Of a DNA stretch of 5,176 bases, positions 1 to 5,176 are shown piece after piece; the stretch's first letter is position 1; the number at the start of each line of letters is the position of its first letter. The stretch covers positions 1 to 5,176 of the forward strand of contig JAEZGC010000210.1 of the NCBI GenBank assembly GCA_023437345.1, in the 5' to 3' direction. The notes under the pieces are model-generated. The model made no database searches. It was not told the DNA's origin and worked only from the letters and a program-made list of their open reading frames with translations. A program made the translations under genes and the position numbers. The stretch is from Actinomycetes bacterium. Lineage in GTDB: Bacteria > Actinomycetota > Actinomycetes > Propionibacteriales > Propionibacteriaceae.

Positions 1-1808
1 CACCAGCCGCCGCCCCCGCCGCCGCCGAAACCGCCGCCGCCGCTGAAGCCGGACCCGCCGCTGGAGGCCGCGGTCGCCGCCTGGAGCGAGGAACTCATCT
101 GGCTCGCCAGCTGGTCCATCGAGGACACGAAACCGCTGCTCAGGCTGCCGTAGCCGTAGCCGACGTACCAACCGGTGGTCGGGGTGTAGCGGCCCTCGGC
201 CTCGAGCTGCTGGAACACCTTCGTCCACCGCTCGGCGACGCCGAAGATGATCGCGTAGGGCAGGTAGCGGGAGAAGATGTCGATCCCCTCCTCGAACTTG
301 ATCTGCTCGGCCTCCGCCGTGCTGAGGTACAACTCGAACCCCTTGGTCTGGGCCAGGACGGCCGAGCCCTCAGCGGTGCGCGCCCCGAACCGGTTGTTGG
401 CGATCAGGACGCCGATGCCGGTGATCACCCCGGCCAGGCCGATCAGGCCGAAGCCGAGGAATCCGAGCACCACCCCCAGGCCGGCGCCGCCCAGGACCAG
501 TCCGATACCGGCGAGTACCGCGATGCCGCGGACCAGGCTGGGGTTGCGGGTGAACCAGTGGAGTTCCTTGGTCACCCGGTCGTACAGCCGCGACCGGGTG
601 CCGGTGAGGACGGTGGCGTAGGACTTGTCCTTGAGGTCATCGGTCTCGACCACCGGCCCGTCGGAGAACAGCCGGTTGAACAGGTGCTTCTCGTAGCTGA
701 CCAGACCCTTGTCGCCGGCCAGCCTGGTGAACGTCCAGTCCTTCTTCCCGGTCTGCTCGATCCTGAGGTAGCCCCGCACCGCGAGGTCGATCATGGTGGC
801 AGTGATGTCGGTGTTGTCGGCGGTGTGGTCGGTGAGCACGCCCAGTTCGCCGGGCCTGGCCTGCGCCGGCGGGCTGAACTGGACCGCTACCGGCGCCTTC
901 TCGACGCCGCGCCCGATCGCCACCTGCTGGCCCGGCGCCGGGGAGATGCCGGGAGTGAGCCCCAGGTAGACCTCGTCCCGGCCGCCGCGCCGGGTGCGCT
1001 GGATCAGGAAGCCGAGGCCGAGCGCGGTCAGGGCGGCGGTGATGCCGCCGGTGACCGGGGTGACCGGGAACATGTTGCCGATGTGGTAGCGGGTGGTGAG
1101 CCGCGGTTCGGCGTTGCTGAAGGTGCCGGCCGGGAAGCCCGCGACGATCTGGAGCGGGTCTCCCTCGGCCAGCCGGCCGTGGTTGAAGCTTGCGGTGTCG
1201 CCGTCGGAGGTTGCCGAATCGCAGTCGGAGCGGAAGAAGCCACCGGCGAAGCAGGCGACCCGCTCGACATCGACCGGCCCGGTGACCGTGGCCGTGACGC
1301 GGTTGATCGGGACCTCCCACCCGGTGCCGACGACGTTCCAGTTGAACTCGTCGAGCCCGGATTGTGCCTGCCGGGGCGCCAGCAGGCCGCGGATCGTGTA
1401 GTTGATCGTGTACCGCTGCACCCCGGTGTAGGTCCTGCTCTCGCTGCCGACCCGGATCAGCAGGTTGCCCCACTCCTCCTGGGTCTGCACCTCGGCGTTG
1501 GCGCCGGTGGGGCTGGAGACCTCGCCGACCGTGACGTCGAGCGCCCGCCAGTGGTCAGGGTCGTTGGCGATCTCCTGCTGCAGGGGCAGGGTGATGTAGG
1601 GGCCGTGGCCCGGGTCGTTGCCGAAGTCGAAGTCGATGTCGAGCCGGACGCGGGTGACGCCGCCGTCGGCGTCCACCACCGCCGTAACCGCGTAGTTGTC
1701 GATCTCCCAGGACGGGTGGTCGTCGTCGGCGGCTGCCCGGCCGGCGGGCAGGACGAGGAGGGCGGCTGTCGCCAGGGCGAGAAGAACCGGTCGCAGTACA
1801 CGTCGCAC
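1..1808 (-). CDS. DUF2207-family membrane protein, C-terminus cut by window edge
   Basis: Translating the minus strand from GTG at 1806-1808 gives 602 codons with no stop. An in-frame TAG lies four codons upstream (1818-1820), so this GTG is the only conventional start. Residues 1-27 form a signal peptide: Arg residues 2, 3 and 6, a Leu/Ala core, and an AAA cleavage site before DDD. Residues 35-240 are a soluble beta-rich domain, presumably outside the membrane, with Cys186 and Cys196 that could form a disulfide. A membrane span follows at about 246-269, then a likely cytoplasmic domain (275-425), two further spans (about 427-470), and a region ending in an almost pure Gly tail with Phe and Trp. 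This layout is that of the DUF2207 (predicted membrane protein YciQ-like) family, whose function is unknown. The Gly tail is typical of the family end, so probably only a few residues are missing. It is divergent from the NAD genes and no functional link is visible. Confidence 0.88.
   Translation of the reverse strand, partial: MRRVLRPVLLALATAALLVLPAGRAAADDDHPSWEIDNYAVTAVVDADGGVTRVRLDIDFDFGNDPGHGPYITLPLQQEIANDPDHWRALDVTVGEVSSPTGANAEVQTQEEWGNLLIRVGSESRTYTGVQRYTINYTIRGLLAPRQAQSGLDEFNWNVVGTGWEVPINRVTATVTGPVDVERVACFAGGFFRSDCDSATSDGDTASFNHGRLAEGDPLQIVAGFPAGTFSNAEPRLTTRYHIGNMFPVTPVTGGITAALTALGLGFLIQRTRRGGRDEVYLGLTPGISPAPGQQVAIGRGVEKAPVAVQFSPPAQARPGELGVLTDHTADNTDITATMIDLAVRGYLRIEQTGKKDWTFTRLAGDKGLVSYEKHLFNRLFSDGPVVETDDLKDKSYATVLTGTRSRLYDRVTKELHWFTRNPSLVRGIAVLAGIGLVLGGAGLGVVLGFLGFGLIGLAGVITGIGVLIANNRFGARTAEGSAVLAQTKGFELYLSTAEAEQIKFEEGIDIFSRYLPYAIIFGVAERWTKVFQQLEAEGRYTPTTGWYVGYGYGSLSSGFVSSMDQLASQMSSSLQAATAASSGGSGFSGGGGFGGGGGGGW
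6..59 (-). repeat. Low-complexity glycine-codon tract
   Basis: This is a run of CCG/GCC triplets on the plus strand which reads as GGC/GGT/GGG glycine codons on the minus strand. It encodes residues about 584-601 of the DUF2207 protein, mostly Gly with Ser and two Phe. It is a coding low-complexity tract, not a separate element, and it could vary in length between strains through slippage. Confidence 0.7.
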
Positions 1809-1814
1809 GCCACG

Positions 1815-1820
1815 AGGCTA
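1815..1820 (-). promoter_or_regulatory. Candidate -10 element, leaderless DUF2207 mRNA
   Basis: On the minus strand TAGCCT matches the actinobacterial TAnnnT -10 pattern and sits exactly six bases before the GTG start at 1808. That spacing would put the first transcribed base at or next to the G of GTG, giving an mRNA without a leader. It fits the lack of any purine-rich Shine-Dalgarno sequence upstream. No convincing -35 is seen 16-18 bases upstream. The motif is short, so this is a suggestion from spacing only. Confidence 0.4.
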
Positions 1821-1890
1821 GTACCCGAGGGGCCACTTGGGCAGCGGACGGCACCCCGGCCGGACCCTGCCCGTCCCCCGGTCCCGCCGG

Positions 1891-1896
1891 TATCCT
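1891..1896 (+). promoter_or_regulatory. Candidate -10 element for the nad regulator gene
   Basis: TATCCT fits TAnnnT in a GC-rich stretch and lies 20 bases before the ATG at 1917. Transcription would begin near 1903, leaving a leader of about 14 bases that just contains the GAGGAGG ribosome site. The -35 region (around 1868-1873) has no TTG-like hexamer, so the promoter is either weak, activator-dependent or elsewhere. Confidence 0.4.
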
Positions 1897-1908
1897 GTGG
1901 CCGATCCC

Positions 1909-1915
1909 GAGGAGG
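1909..1915 (+). promoter_or_regulatory. Strong Shine-Dalgarno GAGGAGG that sets the regulator start
   Basis: GAGGAGG is a near-perfect match to the anti-Shine-Dalgarno sequence. The reading frame downstream is open for over a kilobase upstream, so this site is the main evidence for the true start. ATG at 1917 follows after one base, which is tight. GTG at 1920 follows after four bases and is in the same frame. Either may be used; the protein differs by one residue. Confidence 0.75.
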
Positions 1916-1916
1916 C

Positions 1917-2825
1917 ATGGTGGTCGATCACGCGGTATCGGCTGAGCTGCTCGCCGTGGTGGTCGCCGTCGTGCAGGGCGAGCCCTGCGTCCTGGTGCTG
2001 AAGGACCCGCCCAGGCTGCCGGCCGGCCCGCTGATGCCTGGGCACCATTCGCTGCAGGCCGCCACCCGGGCGTGGGTGGAGGAGCAGACCGGGCGCGAAC
2101 TCGGCTACCTCGAGCAGCTGTACACGTTCGTCGACCTCAACCGCACCGACCAGGCCGACCAGCGCCTGTCGGTGTCCTACCTTGGGCTCACCCGCCCGAC
2201 CACCGATGCCGGGATCGGCGTCTGGCAGCGCTGGTACGGATTGCTGCCTTGGGAGGACCTGCGGGCCGGGTCCAGGCTGGTCGACGGTTTCGCGCCGGCG
2301 CTGGAGCAGTGGGCGGCCGCCGAACCCGGCCTCGCCGGCGCACGCCGCCAGCGATACGCGGTCACGTTCGGGCTGGCCGGCCAGCCATGGCAGCCCGACC
2401 TTGTGCTGCAGCGCTACGAGCTGCTGTACGAGGTGGGCCTTGTGCCGGAGTCCCCGGCTGCCTGGCGGCTGCCGGACGCGTCGCTGGCCCCGGGCCGGCG
2501 GATGCTCGGCGACCACCGCCGGGTCCTGGCGACCGGCCTGGCCCGGCTGCGCTCCAAGATCCAGTACCGGCCGGTGGTCTTCGAGTTGATGCCGCCGGAG
2601 TTCACCCTGCGTCACCTGCAGGACTGCGTGGAGGCGCTGGCCGGGACGTCGGTGCACACCCAGAACTTCCGCCGGCTGGTCGAGCAGCAGGAGCTCGTGG
2701 AGGAGACCGGCGGGGTGGACTCCTCCACCGGCGGGCGGCCGGCCCGGCTCTACAGGTTCCGGCGCGCCATCCTCCAGCAGCGCAACGAGGCCGGCACCAA
2801 GCTGCCGCTGCCGCGGGCCCGCTGA
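1917..2825 (+). CDS. NrtR/NadQ-type Nudix-fold repressor of NAD synthesis genes
   Basis: This 302-residue protein probably binds DNA and represses the adjacent nadAB genes in response to a nucleotide such as an NAD-related ligand. Residues about 9-135 look like a Nudix domain, with the motif YLEQLYTF at 64-71 that is typical of NAD-regulator Nudix proteins. The Nudix box GX5EX7REUXEEXGU is degenerate at 37-59: G37 and R51 are kept, but the two expected Glu are H43 and A52, and one extra residue precedes G59. E55 and E56 remain. Hydrolysis is therefore unlikely. Residues about 205-282 form the NrtR-type winged helix, with FTLRHLQ, TQNFRRL and GRPARLYRF as landmarks. About 60 residues between the domains make it longer than the roughly 230-residue classical NrtR. 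Regulator genes beside nadA are known, for example NdnR in Corynebacterium glutamicum. The RAWVEEQTG wording resembles the alphaproteobacterial NadQ group as I remember it. Family is secure; subgroup and effector are inference. Confidence 0.85.
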   Translation: MVVDHAVSAELLAVVVAVVQGEPCVLVLKDPPRLPAGPLMPGHHSLQAATRAWVEEQTGRELGYLEQLYTFVDLNRTDQADQRLSVSYLGLTRPTTDAGIGVWQRWYGLLPWEDLRAGSRLVDGFAPALEQWAAAEPGLAGARRQRYAVTFGLAGQPWQPDLVLQRYELLYEVGLVPESPAAWRLPDASLAPGRRMLGDHRRVLATGLARLRSKIQYRPVVFELMPPEFTLRHLQDCVEALAGTSVHTQNFRRLVEQQELVEETGGVDSSTGGRPARLYRFRRAILQQRNEAGTKLPLPRAR

Positions 2826-2889
2826 CGGGGCCGCTCCCCCTCGCCAGTCCGGTTCCCGCGCCGCCAGCCGCCCACCCTCGCGTGATCGG

Positions 2890-2901
2890 TCGGCCGGCCG
2901 A
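2890..2901. repeat. 12-bp perfect palindrome upstream of the nadA promoter
   Basis: TCGGCCGGCCGA reads the same on both strands. It sits just before the putative -35 of nadA and does not resemble the AT-rich operators further on. It can also pair as ATCGG (2885-2889) with CCGAT (2898-2902) around an eight-base loop. It may be a protein-binding site, a weak hairpin after the regulator gene, or chance in GC-rich DNA. Confidence 0.35.
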
Positions 2902-2902
2902 T

Positions 2903-2931
2903 TTGCGGTGCATTTTGCTCAGGAGTAGCAT
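2903..2931 (+). promoter_or_regulatory. Probable nadAB promoter
   Basis: TTGCGG at 2903-2908 and TAGCAT at 2926-2931 are separated by exactly 17 bases and resemble TTGACA-17-TAnnnT. Transcription would begin near 2938, giving a leader of about 33 bases before the nadA ATG. The -10 lies inside the first operator-like element and the predicted start inside the second, so bound repressor would block RNA polymerase. The hexamers were picked by eye. Confidence 0.5.
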
Positions 2932-2933
2932 TT
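2913..2933. promoter_or_regulatory. Putative repressor operator 1 (imperfect)
   Basis: TTTTGCT (2913-2919), a seven-base spacer, then AGCATTT (2927-2933). The left arm is identical to that of operator 2; the right arm matches the inverted repeat only over its inner AGCA. It begins 22 bp before operator 2, about two helical turns, so both would lie on the same face of the DNA. It covers the candidate -10. It is assigned to the adjacent NrtR/NadQ-type regulator because it is next to its gene and upstream of nadA. Confidence 0.6.
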
Positions 2934-2956
2934 CTTTTGCTCGAAGTTAGCAAAAG
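2934..2956. promoter_or_regulatory. Putative repressor operator 2 (perfect inverted repeat)
   Basis: CTTTTGCT (2934-2941) and AGCAAAAG (2949-2956) are exact reverse complements around the seven-base spacer CGAAGTT. Eight-base perfect arms in an AT-rich patch of otherwise very GC-rich DNA are unlikely to be chance. The 21-bp core size is in the range reported for Nudix-family NAD regulators. The site covers the predicted transcription start and ends 14 bases before nadA. As RNA it could form a short hairpin, but no U-run follows, so an operator is the better reading. Confidence 0.7.
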
Positions 2957-2959
2957 GGT

Positions 2960-2964
2960 GGGAG
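2960..2964 (+). promoter_or_regulatory. Shine-Dalgarno site of nadA
   Basis: GGGAG is followed by six bases and then the ATG at 2971. This good spacing supports that start, which also leaves operator 2 outside the coding region. Confidence 0.65.
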
Positions 2965-2970
2965 AGCGTC

Positions 2971-3957
2971 ATGACAACTGCCGTGCCGACAACAGCTGCT
3001 GACCTGTATCCGCGGGTGGCCCACGTCGTGCCCGAGGCGGAGTGGGCGACCATGGCCGACGACGTCGAGGCGATCCTGCGGCTCAAGGCTGAGCGCAATG
3101 CGGTGATCCTGGCGCACAACTACATGACCCCCGAGATCTTCCACGGCGTCTCCGACATCGTCGGCGACTCGTTGGCGCTGGCGCGGGAGGCGACCACCGT
3201 CGCGGCGGACGTGATAGTGCTGGCGGGCGTCCACTTCATGGCCGAGACGGCCAAGCTGCTGAACCCGTCGCGGACCGTCCTGATCCCCGACCTGCGCTCC
3301 GGCTGCTCGCTGGCGGAGTCGATCACGCCTGCCGACGTCCGGGAACTGCGGCGGCTGCACCCCGGCGTCCCGGTGGTGACCTACGTCAACACCTCCGCCG
3401 CGGTGAAGGCCGAGTCCGACATCTGCTGCACTTCCGGCAACGCCGTCGCGGTGATCGAGAGCCTTGGCGTGCCGCGGGTGATCATGATCCCCGACCGCTT
3501 CCTGGCGGCGAACATCGCCCGCCAGACCGGCGTCGAGGTGATCACCCATCCCGGCGCCTGCGAGGTGCACGAGAGGTTCGTCCCGGCCGACATCAGGCAA
3601 CTCAGGATCGACTACCCCGACGTCACGGTGCTGGCCCACCCGGAGTGCCCGCCGGAGGTGGTGGACGAGGCCGACTATGCAGGCTCCACCGCCCAGATGA
3701 TCGGTTTCGTCACCCGGCAGCGGCCCCGCCGGGTGGCGCTGATCACCGAGTGCTCGATGAGCGACAACGTCGCCCAGCAGTTCCCGGACACCGAGTTCGT
3801 CAGGCCCTGCAACCTGTGCCCGCACATGAAGCGCAACACCCTCGGCAAGATCCGGCGGTCGCTGGAGACGCTGACCCACGAGGTGACCATCGACGAGTCG
3901 GTGGCCGAGCGCGCCAGGGCCGCGGTGGAGCGCATGCTGCTGGTCGGGAGCAAGTGA
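2971..3957 (+). CDS. nadA: Quinolinate synthase NadA
   Basis: This 328-residue cytoplasmic enzyme condenses iminoaspartate with dihydroxyacetone phosphate to quinolinate, the second step of de novo NAD synthesis from aspartate. It carries an oxygen-sensitive [4Fe-4S] cluster. Family landmarks appear in order: AHNY (48-51), GDSL (65-68), GVHFMAETAK (86-95), GCSLAE (111-116), YVNTSAAVKA (138-147), DICCTS (150-155), GACEVHE (195-201), GSTAQMI (238-244), TECSMSDN (259-266) and PCNLCPHMK (279-287). By alignment with E. coli Cys113, Cys200 and Cys297 the cluster ligands are Cys112, Cys197 and Cys283. Cys280 lies at the E. coli Cys294 position, while the partner of Cys291 is absent. Length is between the E. 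coli form (about 347) and the short thermophile form (about 300). The ATG has a well-placed ribosome site and follows two operator-like repeats. The CNLCPHMK ending differs from the mycobacterial CKYMK type as I recall it. Confidence 0.96.
   Translation: MTTAVPTTAADLYPRVAHVVPEAEWATMADDVEAILRLKAERNAVILAHNYMTPEIFHGVSDIVGDSLALAREATTVAADVIVLAGVHFMAETAKLLNPSRTVLIPDLRSGCSLAESITPADVRELRRLHPGVPVVTYVNTSAAVKAESDICCTSGNAVAVIESLGVPRVIMIPDRFLAANIARQTGVEVITHPGACEVHERFVPADIRQLRIDYPDVTVLAHPECPPEVVDEADYAGSTAQMIGFVTRQRPRRVALITECSMSDNVAQQFPDTEFVRPCNLCPHMKRNTLGKIRRSLETLTHEVTIDESVAERARAAVERMLLVGSK
3946..3950 (+). promoter_or_regulatory. Shine-Dalgarno site of nadB, inside nadA
   Basis: GGGAG within the last codons of nadA lies six bases before the nadB ATG at 3957. 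With the TGATG overlap (nadA stop TGA 3955-3957, nadB start ATG 3957-3959) it points to coupled translation of the two enzymes. Confidence 0.6.
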
Positions 3958-5176
3958 TGCCGGCCACCCGCCGGATCGACGCCGGCTGCCCGGTGATCAT
4001 CGGCGCCGGGCTGGCCGGGCTGAGCGCGGCTGTGGAACTGTCACCGGCGCCGTGCATAGTCCTCAGCGCCGGGCAGGTCAGCACGGGGACGTCGACCGGC
4101 TGGGCGCAGGGCGGGATCGCGGCCGCGGTCGGGGCGGACGACGACCCTGCCCTGCACAGCGCCGATACCCTCGCCGCGGGTGCGGGGCTCTGCGACCCTG
4201 CGGTGGTGGACGCCGTCACCGCAGCCGGGCCGGATGCCATCGCCTGGCTCGCCGGGCTCGGCGCCCGGTTCGACACCGGGCCGGACGGCACGCTGCGGCT
4301 CGGGCTGGAAGGCGCTCACAGCCGGCGGCGGATCGTGCACGCGGACGGTGACCGCAGCGGGGCTGAGTTGCTGCGCACCGTCGTCGAGCGGGCCCGCCGG
4401 CTGGAGTCGGTCGCGCTGTGGGACTACTCCCCCGCCGTCGACCTGCTGGTCGAGGCCGGCGCCATCGCCGGGGTCCGGGTCAGCACCCCGACCGGGCCGC
4501 TCGACCTGATGACCGACCTGGTCGTGCTCGCCACCGGGGGCGCGGGCGGGCTGTTCAGCCACACCACCAACCCGCTCGGCGCCCGCGGGCAGGGCCTCGG
4601 CCTCGCCTACCGCGCAGGCGCGCAACTGCGCGACCTCGAGTTCGTCCAGTTCCACCCGACCGCGCTTGACATCGCCGCCGACCCGATGCCGCTGGTCAGC
4701 GAGGCGGTTCGCGGCGAGGGGGCGATCCTGGTCAACGAGCGCGGCGAATGGGTGCTGGCCGATCCGCTCGCCGCCCGCGACGTGGTCTCCCGCGCGGAAT
4801 GGGCCCAGCTCCAGGCCGGGCACCGGGTCTTCCTCGATGGCCGTGACTCCCCCGGGGAGCGGTTCGCCGCGCTGTTCCCGTCCATCCACGCCAGCGCGAT
4901 GGCGGCCGGCCTCGACCCCGCCACCGACCTGCTGCCGGTCCGGCCCGCCGCGCACTATCACATGGGCGGGGTGGCGGTGGATGCCGCCGGCCGGACCTCG
5001 CTGCCCGGCCTGTACGCCGCGGGGGAGGTCGCCTCCACCGGGCTGCACGGCGCGAATCGGCTGGCCAGCAACTCGCTGCTCGAGGCCGTGGTGTGCGGCC
5101 GGCTGGTGGGCCGGGAACTCGCCGCGGCGGGCGGGGGCACCGGACGGCCGCCGCACGCCGGCCATCCCGCCTGGCC
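3957..5176 (+). CDS. nadB: L-aspartate oxidase NadB, C-terminus beyond window
   Basis: This FAD enzyme oxidises L-aspartate to iminoaspartate, the first step of the pathway, and hands it to NadA. The window holds 406 codons without a stop. E. coli NadB is about 540 residues, so most of the C-terminal helical domain is missing. The FAD-binding motif is IGAGLAGLSAA (15-25), followed by STGWAQGGIAA (46-56). By alignment with E. coli E121, H244, R290, H351 and R386, the active-site residues are E118 (LEGAHS), H233 (VQFHPT), R274 (ARDVV), H333 (PAAHYHMGG) and R368 (GANRLASNS), all present. The stretch between H233 and R274 is about five residues shorter than in E. coli, around NERGEWVLADPLAARD. 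The gene overlaps nadA by one base and has its own ribosome site, so it belongs to the same operon and probably the same repressor control. nadC is a plausible next gene but is not visible. Confidence 0.95.
   Translation, partial: MPATRRIDAGCPVIIGAGLAGLSAAVELSPAPCIVLSAGQVSTGTSTGWAQGGIAAAVGADDDPALHSADTLAAGAGLCDPAVVDAVTAAGPDAIAWLAGLGARFDTGPDGTLRLGLEGAHSRRRIVHADGDRSGAELLRTVVERARRLESVALWDYSPAVDLLVEAGAIAGVRVSTPTGPLDLMTDLVVLATGGAGGLFSHTTNPLGARGQGLGLAYRAGAQLRDLEFVQFHPTALDIAADPMPLVSEAVRGEGAILVNERGEWVLADPLAARDVVSRAEWAQLQAGHRVFLDGRDSPGERFAALFPSIHASAMAAGLDPATDLLPVRPAAHYHMGGVAVDAAGRTSLPGLYAAGEVASTGLHGANRLASNSLLEAVVCGRLVGRELAAAGGGTGRPPHAGHPAW

Noticed and set aside
558..1916. Open plus-strand frame extending the regulator upstream by about 450 codons
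   Set aside because: It lies antisense to the DUF2207 gene, its product is Val/Gly/Asp-rich low-complexity sequence, and the NrtR-like homology and GAGGAGG site begin only at about 1909-1917. Absence of stops is expected at this GC content.
637..2657. Minus-strand open frames in the alternative phase to the DUF2207 gene and antisense to the regulator
   Set aside because: Arg/Pro/Ala-rich shadow translations; the DUF2207 phase gives a signal peptide, membrane spans and a Gly tail, and the regulator phase gives Nudix and winged-helix motifs.
2827..2840. Hairpin GGGG-CCGCT-CCCC after the regulator stop codon as a terminator
   Set aside because: Four-base stem and no T-run after it; too weak to call an intrinsic terminator.
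2902..2918. A third operator copy formed by TTTGC at 2902-2906
   Set aside because: No matching AGCA arm at the seven-base spacing, and the offset to operator 1 (about 11-12 bp) does not follow the 22-bp period.
2947..3879. Long minus-strand open frame (310 codons) across nadA
   Set aside because: Mirror of nadA codon structure; His/Asp/Arg/Val-rich with no family motif, and it would end up reading into the nadA promoter.
4041..5165. Long minus-strand open frame (374 codons) across nadB
   Set aside because: It is antisense to a clearly conserved nadB with every catalytic residue intact; its translation is rich in Gly, Arg, Pro and Val with no recognisable domain.

Overview
The window comes from a very GC-rich bacterium and is almost fully coding. 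The high GC, the GTG start, the TAnnnT-type -10 candidates and a DUF2207 protein with a poly-glycine tail fit an actinobacterium best. This is an inference: there is no rRNA or other taxonomic marker in the window.

There are four genes. (1) Bases 1-1808, minus strand: a secreted or membrane-anchored DUF2207-family protein. It has a signal peptide, a large outer domain, three predicted membrane spans and a Gly-rich tail, and its last few codons lie beyond the window edge. It starts with GTG and may be translated from a leaderless mRNA. (2) Bases 1917-2825, plus strand: a Nudix-fold transcription factor of the NrtR/NadQ/NdnR type, with a degenerate, probably inactive Nudix box and a C-terminal winged helix. 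(3) Bases 2971-3957, plus strand: nadA, quinolinate synthase, with all three iron-sulfur cysteines. (4) Bases 3957-5176, plus strand: nadB, L-aspartate oxidase, overlapping nadA by one base and cut by the right edge after 406 codons.

Genes 2-4 form a module for de novo NAD synthesis. NadB oxidises L-aspartate to iminoaspartate, NadA condenses it with dihydroxyacetone phosphate to give quinolinate, and the regulator next door probably controls them. The key non-coding feature is the 145-base gap 2826-2970. It holds an AT-rich island with two tandem copies of a 21-bp element, TTTTGCT-N7-AGCA(AAA/TTT), placed 22 bp apart and overlapping the likely nadA promoter. These are the best candidates for the regulator's operators. 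NadA, NadB and the regulator all look closer, by remembered motif wording, to alphaproteobacterial versions than to the mycobacterial type, so acquisition of the module as a block is possible.

The 108-base divergent gap 1809-1916 carries probable promoters for genes 1 and 2 and no copy of the operator. I saw no RNA genes, mobile elements or CRISPR arrays.
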